Assembly (NCBI RefSeq): GCF_037120725.1
Contig: NZ_JBBAXC010000003.1
Span: 1-64,000 of the forward strand
Reading direction: 5' to 3'
Origin: Bacillus spongiae
Lineage (GTDB): Bacteria; Bacillota; Bacilli; Bacillales; Bacillaceae_K
DNA: 64,000 nt
Shown here piece after piece: positions 1 to 7,658 of the stretch. Both the position numbers and the translations under genes were made by a program. Below the pieces are notes generated by a model. The model saw only the letters and a program-made list of their open reading frames with translations, was not told the origin of the DNA and did no database searches. Positions within the stretch are counted from its first letter, which is position 1, and each line of letters begins with the position of its first letter.

Positions 1-117
1 AGATTTCCCATAGCATTAGCTAGTAAGATCCCTGAAAGATGATCAGGTTGATAGGTTCGAGGTGGAAGCATGGTGACATGTGGAGCTGACGAATACTAAT
101 CGATCGAGGACTTAACC
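1..117 (+). rRNA. 23S ribosomal RNA, 3' end (partial)
   Basis: The window opens inside the conserved 3' terminus of 23S rRNA. The segment with TGGTGACATGTGGAGCTGAC and the tail ACTAATCGATCGAGGACTTA is the standard Bacillus 23S end, finishing near the AACC at 114-117. Only the last part of the gene is present. It is followed by a spacer of about 180 bases and 5S rRNA, the normal rrn order. Confidence 0.95.
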
Positions 118-299
118 AAAAGAAACAAGTGAAAGCGACTGTTCATGTGCGACAAGCACATAGGAGCTGTAGCTGGACAGCGTAAGAACGGTGATTACTC
201 ACTCTTCATCAATCTTTATCTAGTTTTGAGGGTAAAATTTAAAAAAACTCTTGAAAAATATATTAAAAGCTGTATAATAATACTTGTCTTTGAAAAAAG

Positions 300-415
300 T
301 CTGGTGGCAATAGCAAAGAGGTCACACCCGTTCCCATACCGAACACGGAAGTTAAGCTCTTTAGCGCCGATGGTAGTTGGGGGCTTCCCCCTGTGAGAGT
401 AGGACGTCGCCAGGC
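300..415 (+). rRNA. 5S ribosomal RNA
   Basis: The sequence carries the Bacillus 5S signature: TCTGGTGGCAATAGCAAAGA at the 5' end, the internal CCGTTCCCATACCGAACACG and the closing GTAGGACGTCGCCAGGC. The 5' and 3' ends pair (CTGGTGGC with GTCGCCAG). The length of about 116 bases is right for the family, and it lies between 23S rRNA and the first tRNA. Confidence 0.95.
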
Positions 416-422
416 ATAATGT

Positions 423-497
423 TCCGCAGTAGCTCAGTGGTAGAGCTATCGGCTGTTAACCGATCGGTCGCAGGTTCGAATCCTGCCTGCGGAGCCA
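423..497 (+). tRNA. tRNA-Asn (anticodon GTT)
   Basis: The cloverleaf has acceptor TCCGCAG paired with CTGCGGA, T-loop GGTTCGAATCC and anticodon loop CTGTTAA. CCA is encoded at 495-497. It is the first tRNA of the rRNA-linked cluster. Confidence 0.96.
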
Positions 498-500
498 ATT

Positions 501-592
501 GGAGAGCTGTCCGAGAGGTCGAAGGAGCACGATTGGAAATCGTGTAGACGGTTACCGCTGTCTCAAGGGTTCGAATCCCTTGCTCTCCGCCA
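501..592 (+). tRNA. tRNA-Ser (anticodon GGA)
   Basis: This is a class II tRNA with a long variable arm (GTAGACGGTTACCGCTGTC). Acceptor GGAGAGC pairs with GCTCTCC, the anticodon loop is TTGGAAA, and CCA is encoded. Only three bases separate it from tRNA-Asn. Confidence 0.96.
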
Positions 593-603
593 TCGAGTAT
601 TAT

Positions 604-678
604 GGCCCGTTGGTCAAGCGGTTAAGACACCGCCCTTTCACGGCGGTAACACGGGTTCGAATCCCGTACGGGTCACCA
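604..678 (+). tRNA. tRNA-Glu (anticodon TTC)
   Basis: Acceptor GGCCCGT pairs with ACGGGTC (terminal G-C, one G-T). The anticodon loop is CTTTCAC, the T-loop GGGTTCGAATCCC, and CCA is encoded. Confidence 0.96.
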
Positions 679-684
679 TTATAC

Positions 685-760
685 GGAGGATTAGCTCAGC
701 TGGGAGAGCATCTGCCTTACAAGCAGAGGGTCGGCGGTTCGATCCCGTCATCCTCCACCA
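685..760 (+). tRNA. tRNA-Val (anticodon TAC)
   Basis: Acceptor GGAGGAT pairs with ATCCTCC, the anticodon loop is CTTACAA, and CCA is encoded at the end. It sits in the usual Bacillus cluster position after tRNA-Glu. Confidence 0.96.
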
Positions 761-840
761 TTAATGTTTAACTTTCAAATATCGCTTAAAATATTTGAAA
801 AATGAAATTACATAGTTATTAATTTTCACGCTATTATCGT

Positions 841-914
<74 letters not shown>

Positions 915-920
915 TACATT

Positions 921-997
921 GGTCCGGTAGTTCAGTTGGTTAGAATGCCTGCCTGTCACGCAGGAGGTCGCGGGTTCGAGTCCCGTCCGGACCGCCA
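921..997 (+). tRNA. tRNA-Asp (anticodon GTC)
   Basis: Acceptor GGTCCGG pairs with CCGGACC, the anticodon loop is CTGTCAC, and CCA is encoded. It follows initiator tRNA-Met by six bases. Confidence 0.96.
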
Positions 998-1032
998 TAA
1001 TATAATTAGATTCACAAAAGTCATGATTAAAT

Positions 1033-1108
1033 GGCTCGGTAGCTCAGTTGGTAGAGCAATGGACTGAAAATCCATGTGTCGGCGGTTCGATTCCGTCCCG
1101 AGCCACCA
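1033..1108 (+). tRNA. tRNA-Phe (anticodon GAA)
   Basis: Acceptor GGCTCGG pairs with CCGAGCC, the anticodon loop is CTGAAAA, and CCA is encoded. Confidence 0.96.
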
Positions 1109-1120
1109 TTTAAAAATCAT

Positions 1121-1196
<76 letters not shown>

Positions 1197-1206
1197 GATC
1201 ATTTGT

Positions 1207-1291
1207 GGAGGGGTAGCGAAGTGGCTAAACGCGGCGGACTGTAAATCCGCTCCCTCAGGGTTCGGCGGTTCGAATCCGTCCCCCTCCACCA
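1207..1291 (+). tRNA. tRNA-Tyr (anticodon GTA)
   Basis: This is a class II tRNA with a long variable arm (CTCCCTCAGGGTTC). Acceptor GGAGGGG pairs with CCCCTCC, the anticodon loop is CTGTAAA, and CCA is encoded. Confidence 0.95.
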
Positions 1292-1296
1292 TTTAT

Positions 1297-1370
1297 AGGG
1301 GCATAGTTTAACGGTAGAACGAAGGTCTCCAAAACCTTTGGTGTGGGTTCGATTCCTACTGCCCCTGCCA
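1297..1370 (+). tRNA. tRNA-Trp (anticodon CCA)
   Basis: Acceptor AGGGGCA pairs with TGCCCCT, the anticodon loop is CTCCAAA, and a terminal CCA is encoded. Confidence 0.95.
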
Positions 1371-1380
1371 ATTAAATAAT

Positions 1381-1457
1381 GGCGGCTGTGGCGAAGTGGT
1401 TAACGCATCGGATTGTGGTTCCGACATTCGTGGGTTCGATTCCCATCAGCCGCCCCA
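1381..1457 (+). tRNA. tRNA-His (anticodon GTG)
   Basis: The extra 5' G (position -1) stands opposite C73, the identity element of tRNA-His. The acceptor body GCGGCTG pairs with CAGCCGC, the anticodon loop is TTGTGGT, and CCA is encoded. Confidence 0.95.
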
Positions 1458-1496
1458 TTTTATTCACATAAGTAAATAGATGGCATATACTATTAT

Positions 1497-1568
1497 TGGG
1501 CTATAGCCAAGCGGTAAGGCAACGGACTTTGACTCCGTCATGCGTTGGTTCGAATCCAGCTAGCCCAG
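1497..1568 (+). tRNA. tRNA-Gln (anticodon TTG)
   Basis: Acceptor TGGGCTA pairs with TAGCCCA and the anticodon loop is CTTTGAC. The discriminator G is followed by CTT, so CCA is not encoded. The next tRNA starts four bases later. Confidence 0.94.
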
Positions 1569-1571
1569 CTT

Positions 1572-1646
1572 GCGGAAGTAGTTCAGTGGTAGAACACCAC
1601 CTTGCCAAGGTGGGGGTCGCGGGTTCAAATCCCGTCTTCCGCTCCA
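1572..1646 (+). tRNA. tRNA-Gly (anticodon GCC)
   Basis: Acceptor GCGGAAG pairs with CTTCCGC, the anticodon loop is CTTGCCA, and CCA is encoded. Confidence 0.95.
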
Positions 1647-1654
1647 ATTTAAAT

Positions 1655-1728
<74 letters not shown>

Positions 1729-1811
1729 TTTTGACTGTATGGCAAAATGAGCAGACAAATAAGATTTTAAATGTACTTTAGCATTAAAAATCGATATACA
1801 TACTTATAACC

Positions 1812-1842
1812 AACAATACACATAGAATGTATTGTTTTTTTA
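1812..1842 (+). terminator. Intrinsic terminator of the rrn-tRNA cluster
   Basis: AACAATACA and TGTATTGTT form a nine-pair stem around a seven-base loop, followed at once by seven T residues. It lies 84 bases after tRNA-Cys and ends the rRNA-tRNA transcript. Confidence 0.8.
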
Positions 1843-2066
1843 TGTTCGATTTGAGCAATTTAGTCATATCGACATAAAAAGTCCTCTTTCTTATCGATAT
1901 GTAGTTTAGGTATTGTGGAGAAAACTTAAAGTAACAAGATAAATTACGTTTACATTTTAATTTACAGGTTAAATCACACAGTAAAAAGCACGCAAACAAG
2001 CTCAGAGTTTACTGCTCTGAGCTTAAGGTTAATTTCATTAAAATCTCCGATAATTGAATAGTATTG

Positions 2067-2540
2067 TTAATTATCTTTAATCATCGTTATGAACTCTGCA
2101 AAGTCAGTTGTGAACTTGTCCTTCTTTATGAATCCTAGTTTCTCGTATAAATTAATAGCTCTGTCGTTAAATGTTGCAACTGATAGTCTTATAGGGATCC
2201 CCGGGGAGTTTTCTTTTATGTGGTTCATTATATATGTACAAAATTCATACCCGTATCCTTTTCCTACATAATATGGGTCCATTCCAAGACCCATATCTAC
2301 ATACTTATCATTATATACACCATGTTTATGTCCAACCGGGATTTGAGCTGACTCCCCTATACATAAGTAACCAAAGATTTTATTATTTTTGTCAATGATA
2401 GCTTGATAAGAACCATCAAGCAGTTCATTTATTCCTTCTTCAGTTATATCATTATTATAAAAATCATATGGTTTTTCATATCTCCAACTTAGGATAGTTT
2501 TAGCTGAATTAATATCCATTTTCTTAATTGTTAAGTTCAT
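2067..2540 (-). CDS. GNAT family N-acetyltransferase
   Basis: The protein of about 157 residues has the GNAT fold signature. The acetyl-CoA pyrophosphate-binding loop is seen in YYVGKGYGYEF at roughly residues 90-101, followed by the late motif ATFNDRAINLYEKLGF (about 120-136) typical of family motif B. By family it should move an acetyl group from acetyl-CoA to a small-molecule or protein amine; the substrate cannot be read. I chose the ATG at 2540 because GAGGGG lies four to five bases upstream, while the ATG twelve bases earlier overlaps that site. It stands alone on the minus strand next to an accessory patch. Confidence 0.85.
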   Translation of the reverse strand: MNLTIKKMDINSAKTILSWRYEKPYDFYNNDITEEGINELLDGSYQAIIDKNNKIFGYLCIGESAQIPVGHKHGVYNDKYVDMGLGMDPYYVGKGYGYEFCTYIMNHIKENSPGIPIRLSVATFNDRAINLYEKLGFIKKDKFTTDFAEFITMIKDN

Positions 2541-2904
2541 AGTACCCCTCATTTCTACGGTTTATGTTGCACTAAAGCTATCAATACTGTTCTTTACAAA
2601 AAAGGTCAATTTCTTGTATTTAATTATTAACAACTACTTCTATAGTATGATATTTCCCTATCAAGAAATATAACTTGTTGAATCAATATTTTCTGTTTAA
2701 GAGATTATACGTAAGAAGATTATTCTAATAATACAGGAAACGTGCCATCAAGGCCTGTCAAATAAGTTGAAGAGGGAGGAGAAAAAGAACATTGTTGAGG
2801 CGTTCATATTGCTGTTAACAAGATTACTTGTTGGAATAGGGAAATACATACGAGGGGGAGGAAACTCTACTATGGTGAGTCGAAATGACACGAATATGAT
2901 TCGT
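2541..2904. other. Intergenic stretch between the GNAT gene and the first beta-helix gene
   Basis: No gene is supported here. The AT-rich part next to 2541 should hold the promoter of the minus-strand acetyltransferase. The part from 2745 to 2904 lies just downstream of the minus-strand beta-helix gene. Open frames crossing it are antisense to that gene and have no family resemblance that I recognise. Confidence 0.5.
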
Positions 2905-3777
2905 TTAAGTACAAAGTTCTGGTGGGAAGCTATTCCCGCACTTGTTGCCGTTAAAAGTGTTGTTTTCGTTAGCTGGAGGGGTAGCTTGAATATCAAATAA
3001 CGAATTGTTAAATGCCTTGTTGAACCTAATTGTGTTATTTGTTGCAAATTCCATCACATTGATACCTGAAAGATTGTTATTACGTGTTAAGTTTGAGTCA
3101 ATAACATTATCATCAGAAGAGATTAATATTCCAGTCTCACTGTTTCTGCATGACATGTTTTCAATAATCATATTATTGCTATTGACGTCAAGACCTCTTA
3201 AACCATTGAGGAATGTATTCCTAAAGGCAATACTGTTGTTTCCTAAAAAGCAGCCGGTTAAACCAGATTCCTTGAACAAGTTATGGATTAATATGTTATT
3301 TATACCGCCGTTAAAACCTCGATCATTATTTGTCATTTTACAATTCATAATACAATTGTTTCTGCTAGCTAATATACCGACATCTGCATTATTTGCTACC
3401 TTACAGTTTAATATGAGATTGTTTACTCCCAAAATAATAAGACCTCTCAATGTATTAAATCTCGATTCGATTTCTTTTACAACATTATTTTCATAAGTAA
3501 ACTCAATTAGAACACCAGAATCCAAAAATCCCTGAACCGTAAATCCTTGTAATACTGTACGATTAGCCTTTACAACCACACCAATATTACCTTGGGCAGG
3601 TTGACCTGAAATAATCGTCCGACCTATCCCGCAACCAAAGATTTTTAAGTTTTCTACTGTAACCTCAAACCCATCAAACGTCCCCACCAATAGTTTAATA
3701 CTATCGCCAGGGGCAGAGTCATCAATGGCAGCTTGTACGGTTGGAAAATCATCTGTAGGCACGATTCGTAATGTCAC
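2905..3777 (-). CDS. Right-handed parallel beta-helix repeat protein (paralogue 1)
   Basis: The 290-residue protein begins with IVPTDDFPTVQAAIDDSAPG, the usual entry motif of NosD/pectate-lyase-like beta-helix proteins (tVqaAIdaA.pGDtI). About ten short Asn-rich turns follow, such as NNLILNCKVANNADVGI and SDDNVIDSNLTRNNNLSGI, which form rungs of a right-handed helix. No signal peptide or membrane segment is visible, unlike its neighbour at 4745. The GTG start has an excellent AGGGGAGGT site eight bases upstream. Its C-terminal block (NTFNGNKCGNSFPPELC) closely matches the end of the other beta-helix protein (NNFKGNECDNSDPGGLC), so the two are paralogues. Such folds bind or cleave polysaccharide; no catalytic residues can be assigned, so the function is open. 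Confidence 0.8.
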   Translation of the reverse strand: MTLRIVPTDDFPTVQAAIDDSAPGDSIKLLVGTFDGFEVTVENLKIFGCGIGRTIISGQPAQGNIGVVVKANRTVLQGFTVQGFLDSGVLIEFTYENNVVKEIESRFNTLRGLIILGVNNLILNCKVANNADVGILASRNNCIMNCKMTNNDRGFNGGINNILIHNLFKESGLTGCFLGNNSIAFRNTFLNGLRGLDVNSNNMIIENMSCRNSETGILISSDDNVIDSNLTRNNNLSGINVMEFATNNTIRFNKAFNNSLFDIQATPPANENNTFNGNKCGNSFPPELCT

Positions 3778-4341
3778 AATATTTACCTCCCCTTAAAATC
3801 ACAGTTAGTAGATTATATGAATGAAACACAAGCACTGCTTGTACTATATGAATAAATGTGCTGTTGACTAATCGTTGATCTTTCTCTTTTGTATTACATT
3901 AGTGTCGGTGTGGTGAAAGAACCGCTTTGATTTGCGGTAACGCCTACCAATTGAATAGTGAATTTCTTCATTTTTAGTTCTATCACTACTTCGAATAGTT
4001 TCGATAGTGCTATTTGTTGGAACTAGGCAAATATAAATAGAATATTACTCTTTCATAAATACTCTTCTTATATTGCTGATTAGAATAAAACAGGGGTTAT
4101 GTGTGTATAAAAAATTCGTGAAAGTGAGAGCGAAATGAGAGAAAAGCTATCGAAAATGATAAACCTATGAAAAGCCGATGATCCAAAGTATTTGTCTATG
4201 TCAATTTGTTTGGTTGGTGTGCGAAATGCAAACTCACCATTTAAAGGCACGTGTAAAGTTGTAAATTGTCAACCGAAACTATACTTTTTTTCTATAAGAA
4301 CATCATGACGGAAATGTATACATCTAAACGAGGGGATGCGA
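3778..4341. other. Gene-free stretch upstream of the first beta-helix gene
   Basis: No intact gene is visible in about 560 bases. The end at 3780-3850 must carry the promoter and ribosome site of the minus-strand beta-helix gene. The rest is AT-rich and full of stops in all frames. It runs into phage-like debris at 4342, so it is probably decayed accessory DNA. Confidence 0.45.
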
Positions 4342-4503
4342 ATGAGTCAATTTAAAATGGTGAAAATGCATTGGGTATGGACGGAAGTCGCTGAAGAAAA
4401 GAAGCCTAATCGTTAAGCGGGTGAGCCTTTTTGGGAAATGTACCGTAAAACCGTACCGGCAACGTGGCTCGCAAAAGGATACGTAAAGGAGTTGGAAGAA
4501 TGA
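4342..4503 (+). pseudogene. Small phage-like gene interrupted by an in-frame TAA
   Basis: A GAGGGGATGCGA ribosome site precedes ATG 4342, and the frame reads MSQFKMVKMHWVWTEVAEEK and on to PNR. It then meets TAA at 4414-4416. The same frame continues without further stops for 28 residues (AGEPFWEMYRKTVPATWLAK, then GYVKELEE) to TGA at 4501. The even composition on both sides of the TAA, and the ATGA overlap of this TGA with a following ATG, suggest a gene of about 53 codons inside a former phage operon, broken by one nonsense mutation. I do not recognise the family; the look is that of small early genes of Bacillus phages. Confidence 0.5.
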
Positions 4504-4729
4504 GCGGATCTAACCACGCAATTAACTGTATTTTCGCCAAATCGTTGAAAACTCGCAGACTCAGCTGAGTGTAGCCGTAATTGCTCGAGTTATATCGCCA
4601 TGTTCGGCGTTGAAAGGGACGTAATGATGGCGAAGATTTTACACTCGAATTGATGGCGCTATTTGATTACGGCGTTTTGAAGGAGTTTCCTACGGGTGAG
4701 ACAGCGGCAAGTCAATTCGAGTTTTAAAA
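4504..4729 (+). pseudogene. Decayed downstream partner of the phage-like gene
   Basis: After the TGA of the preceding relic, the sequence codes in pieces with frame changes. One piece (about 4530-4621) reads LYFRQIVENSQTQLSVAVIA. Another piece (about 4628-4726) reads DGEDFTLELMALFDYGVLKE and then FPTGETAASQFEF before TAA. Both pieces look like protein, but no single frame joins them. I read this as a frameshifted relic. No family is assigned. Confidence 0.35.
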
Positions 4730-4744
4730 AGACCCAGCAAGATG

Positions 4745-5479
4745 CTAATTACAAAGGCCGCCTGGGTCACTGTTATCACACTCGTTCCCTTTGAAGTTGT
4801 TGTCGTCTGCATCTTGAATGTCGTCAAACGTATTACCGAACGCGATGTTAAAAAAAACACTATTTTCATTAGAACTAGCAGATAGGCTAATTCCAAGATC
4901 ACTATTGTCGTTAAGCACATTTCTTTTAACGAGATTAGAATCTGAATCATTAGTAATGTTCATCCCAAACGCATTTTGATTCAAAATATTTTCTTTTATT
5001 ATATTAAAGTCAGAATCAAATACGGTTATGCCAAAATCATCATTATCATTAGAGGTATTTCCTTTAATTAAGTTATGGTTTGCATTATTTAACGAAATAC
5101 CAGAATCACCGGATCCTCCTACGGCTTGAACTCGAAAATTTTTCACTAGAACACCTGTAGTATCTAAAACTGTAATCGCGTTTGCTTCATCCCCCATTAC
5201 AAACGGTTGTGTTTTCCCAATCCCAACGAGTTTAATGTTTTCTGTACTAATAGAAACGTTTTCCTCATAAGGGTTACCATCCTCTTTCGCTTTTACTAAA
5301 ATAATATCACCAGGCTCAGCAATAGCAACTGCACCTGATATCGTGCCTTCTTCATCTGGCACAACGATTGTTTTTTCGTTAAAGATTACGATACCTATTA
5401 CGGTGAGGATAGCTAAAAAGAAGAGCGTGGTGAAAACAATAGCAACCAGAAAAAAGCTGTTTCGTTGTGATGTCCTCAT
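4745..5479 (-). CDS. Membrane-anchored parallel beta-helix repeat protein (paralogue 2)
   Basis: The protein of about 244 residues starts with a short positive head (MRTSQRNS) and one long hydrophobic helix (about residues 9-34). It then has a beta-helix domain: the entry motif GTISGAVAIAEPGDIILVKA and Asn/Asp-rich rungs such as HNLIKGNTSNDNDDFGI. The body would lie outside the membrane. The C-terminal block matches the paralogue ending at 2905. The ATG at 5479 was chosen over longer options because it starts the classic anchor; the site upstream (GTGGGATGATAAT) is moderate. The role is unknown; a cell-surface binding or polysaccharide-active protein is one possibility. Confidence 0.75.
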   Translation of the reverse strand: MRTSQRNSFFLVAIVFTTLFFLAILTVIGIVIFNEKTIVVPDEEGTISGAVAIAEPGDIILVKAKEDGNPYEENVSISTENIKLVGIGKTQPFVMGDEANAITVLDTTGVLVKNFRVQAVGGSGDSGISLNNANHNLIKGNTSNDNDDFGITVFDSDFNIIKENILNQNAFGMNITNDSDSNLVKRNVLNDNSDLGISLSASSNENSVFFNIAFGNTFDDIQDADDNNFKGNECDNSDPGGLCN

Positions 5480-5558
5480 ATTATCATCCCACTTTCGAAT
5501 AAATGACACTTTTACACTGTATGAAGGAACCGAAAGTATTATGAAAGGAGGTAATAAC

Positions 5559-5726
5559 ATGAAAGACGGCGACACAGTTAACAATTCGCAACTAGGTTTA
5601 ACGGGAAAATTAGTCGTTAGTGATGATAAAAAAGCGATTCACTCATTAGATACGGATGAAAATCGTTGGCACATACGTGCACATTCAGTTGCAGATCTAA
5701 GACAGGCAGGCTGGCGAAAAATATAA
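5559..5726 (+). CDS. Small conserved-looking protein of unknown function (55 aa)
   Basis: A near-perfect AAAGGAGGTAATAAC site precedes ATG 5559, and the frame runs 55 codons to TAA. The protein is hydrophilic, with KLVVSDDKKAIHSLDTDENR and WHIRAHSVADLRQAGWRKI. It carries no membrane segment or recognised domain. It lies at the left edge of phage-type debris (a primase-like fragment starts at 5888), so a phage or plasmid origin is likely. The strong ribosome site argues that it is a real gene. Function unknown. Confidence 0.55.
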   Translation: MKDGDTVNNSQLGLTGKLVVSDDKKAIHSLDTDENRWHIRAHSVADLRQAGWRKI

Positions 5727-5887
5727 TTAAATGCATATTTTTGATGAAAACATGCGAAAAACGGAAATGAATCGCTATATTTGCACGAATCTAAGCGAGA
5801 AGTATTATATTGGTAAAATACCCCTCGACACATTTCGGCTGTAATTGTGTAAAAATTTGAAATAATAGGGGGGGAAGGCGAATAAAC

Positions 5888-6090
5888 ATGCACGAACTAC
5901 AAATCGATATTGAATCGGAATTACGTGAGTTCGATTGGTTACGACCGACATGGACAGACGGCAAGTTATTCACAGCAAGCTCGTTTCGTTATAATCGTAC
6001 GCCGAGCTCTTTCATAACACTCGAGCTCTATGGCAATTATCCTGCTGGTGTATGGCACGACAGTAGTGTGTATGACGAGGAGTGGTCTAG
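5888..6090 (+). pseudogene. 5' fragment of a phage-type DNA primase-like gene
   Basis: Behind a GGGGGGGAAGGCGAATAAAC leader, the frame opens with MHELQIDIESELREFDWLRP and continues through FRYNRTPSSFITLELYGNYP and WHDSSVYDEEWSSGS. This resembles the N-terminus of primase/toprim-type replication proteins of Bacillus phages, which have a 'fRydrTPSf' zinc-finger-like start. The match ends near 6090, where the sequence changes abruptly into an inverted piece of another gene. The frame stops at 6115, so only about 67 family-like residues remain. This is a broken relic. The family call rests on memory of the motif and should be treated as moderate. Confidence 0.45.
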
Positions 6091-6174
6091 TGGCAGTTGC
6101 TCGTCGGTGAGGTAAGCGAGCATGCCATTGACGTTCCAATTTGCAACGGGTTTAGCTTCGTAGTTGTTCGCCAT
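6091..6174 (-). pseudogene. Inverted 5' fragment of a second phage-type gene
   Basis: On the minus strand a GAAGGAGTGGACGTGTAA leader precedes ATG 6174, and the frame reads MANNYEAKPVANWNVNGMLA and YLTDEQLP. After that it runs into the antisense of the primase-like fragment and stops at 6037. The opening resembles small hypothetical proteins of Bacillus prophages that begin NNYEAKP. The tail-to-tail joining of two gene starts implies a rearrangement near 6090. Confidence 0.4.
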
Positions 6175-6403
6175 TTACACGTCCACTCCTTCGTTTAATT
6201 ATTCACTTAGACAAATACATTCGACATTCAATTTGACCGCTCTACGCCTTGTATAACAAGCCTCGGCGCCACTTGTAAGACACGTATGAAGTCCGGGTTA
6301 TGGCGTGTTGTCTTTCGGTGACTAGGTTGGTTCATAGCGCGTTGAGGGTTCGTGTCTCTTCGAGCGTCTTTCTCCTGGCGCTCCCACTGATTTTGGTAGG
6401 TCA

Positions 6404-6746
6404 CCGTCAAAAGAGTTGACAGTTGTTTAAGAGCTATTCTATCGTGGCGTAAGGGTGCGCGTATTGAATAAGGGACTAATGGAAAACACACCAACACGAC
6501 GGTCAATATTTACGGTCATGAGCGGTTTCGCTGAGTTTGAGTGGGGCCTTATAGTGGAGCACACAGGAAGAGAAGGCGATTGCAAAACAACGCGACGATT
6601 TTCGTGAAGGAAAAAAGTATTCGAAGAAACAGATAAAACATGCGTTAGGGTTGCATGATGCACATTCGTATAAACAAGTGGAAGAAATGACTGGAATCAG
6701 CAAATCGACGTTAATTCGAGCGAAACGAAAGAAGTTGACGGAGTAA
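6404..6746 (+). pseudogene. Decayed serine recombinase (resolvase/invertase family), C-terminal two thirds
   Basis: The family text is clear but broken by frame changes. It runs GVRVRVLNKGLMENTPTRRS, IFTVMSGFAEFE, LIVEHT, then in another frame [20 protein letters not shown] and the DNA-binding tail [20 protein letters not shown] ending in TAA at 6744-6746. This is the standard order of the E-helix and helix-turn-helix region of Tn3-type resolvases. At least one frameshift (near 6560-6575) and probable further damage upstream make it non-functional. It marks a former transposon, plasmid or phage here. Confidence 0.75.
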
Positions 6747-6860
6747 AGTTCTCGCCCCTCAAGCCACTCCGCCGCGCCCAGGCGGTCTGACGCCGACAAC
6801 TAGCGCGCAATTTTTCGAACTCAGGGCGTAAATGTGCTATTGAGTTAAGGAGTGATTATA

Positions 6861-7141
6861 GTGGATAAAGACCAAGAATTCATAAAAATATTGGAAAAAT
6901 GTAAAGAAACAATCAACAAATATGCCCCAGACCACCTAGATGAAAAACCACGATTTATAGCTATGACAAGAGACATTGATGACCTTTATATGTCGCTAAA
7001 CTAGGAAAGGTATATACTCATTTTTTCTACATTCAAATTGTAAAAATGGTTGATCGAAACGATCCGGAAGAGTTGATTGATGATGTAATGAAAGTCAATA
7101 AATTTTATGTTAAACATTATAGAGAGCATAGGGGAATTGTA
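6861..7141 (+). pseudogene. Frameshifted first copy of a tandemly duplicated small gene
   Basis: AAGGAG at 6846-6851 precedes GTG 6861. The frame reads VDKDQEFIKILEKCKETINK, then YAPDHLDEKPRFIAMTRDID, and stops at TAG 7002-7004. One frame over, the sequence continues as AKLGKVYTHFFYIQIVKMVD, then RNDPEELIDDVMKVNKFYVK. Joined, the two parts match the downstream copy (7142-7414) along its whole length, so a frameshift near 6990 broke the gene. The end of this copy has lost its stop and reads straight into the second copy. Function unknown. Confidence 0.65.
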
Positions 7142-7414
7142 GTGGATAGAGATAAGGAATTTTTGAAGCTATTAACAAAGTGTAAAGAAACCCTACAAAA
7201 ATATATGCCTGATCACCCTGATCAAAAGCGGAGATATGAGTTAATGATAAAGAGCATCAAGGGTCTATCGTATACTGCCAAGCAAGGAAAAGTTTATACG
7301 AAACTACGATTTGTTCAAGTTACCTATATGATTAATAGGAACGACCCTGAGGAATTAATTGATGCGGTAGTAAATTTAGATAAATTCTACGCTGATAATT
7401 ATCGAAAAATATAA
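7142..7414 (+). CDS. Small soluble protein of unknown function, intact second copy (90 aa)
   Basis: GTG 7142 has AGGGG eight bases upstream. The product is a charged, helical 90-residue protein (VDRDKEFLKLLTKCKETLQK ... NDPEELIDAVVNLDKFYADN) with no membrane segment or known motif. The reading frame is open upstream to 7046 because the end of the damaged first copy is fused in frame. A start at ATG 7046 would therefore add 32 residues from that copy; the GTG is preferred from the ribosome site and from alignment with copy 1. A rho-independent terminator follows directly. A phage or mobile-element origin is likely from the neighbours. Confidence 0.6.
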   Translation: MDRDKEFLKLLTKCKETLQKYMPDHPDQKRRYELMIKSIKGLSYTAKQGKVYTKLRFVQVTYMINRNDPEELIDAVVNLDKFYADNYRKI

Positions 7415-7438
7415 CCGTCATATGGCGGTCTTTTTTTC
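7414..7438 (+). terminator. Intrinsic terminator after the duplicated small gene
   Basis: ACCGTC and GGCGGT form a six-pair stem with one T-G wobble around ATAT, followed by eight T residues. It starts at the stop codon of the upstream gene. Confidence 0.7.
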
Positions 7439-7475
7439 CTTCGTCAAGCACACTTAAAATCCGAGCATAAAATTT

Positions 7476-7658
7476 TCACTTTGACCCCTGAGCGTATTGA
7501 ATCGCTGCTTTATATGCTAACAGTGGGTCGGTGAATTCTGCTGCAACGGTACAGCCATCGCATGAACCTAACGGCTTGTATTTATCGCCTTGTTTTATTA
7601 CGTCTGCAATCACTTTATATTTGTCGGGTACATAGAGAAATGATACTTTTTCGTTCAC
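7476..7658 (-). CDS. Possible small protein of unknown function (60 aa)
   Basis: The minus-strand frame starts at GTG 7658 with AAGG seven bases upstream. It encodes a 60-residue soluble protein (NEKVSFLYVPDKYKVIADVI ... CDGCTVAAEFTDPLLAYKAA). It has a CDGC pair but no family that I recognise. Its coding look is fair and it fits the phage-relic surroundings. It could be a remnant or a real small gene; I am unsure. Confidence 0.4.
   Translation of the reverse strand: MNEKVSFLYVPDKYKVIADVIKQGDKYKPLGSCDGCTVAAEFTDPLLAYKAAIQYAQGSK

Noticed and set aside
2767-3496. Plus-strand frames opposite the first beta-helix gene
   Set aside because: They are antisense to a well-supported gene with a strong ribosome site and show no family likeness.
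6228-6799. Overlapping minus-strand frames of 74 to 98 codons
   Set aside because: They lie opposite the resolvase relic, which is clearly coding on the plus strand, and resemble nothing known.
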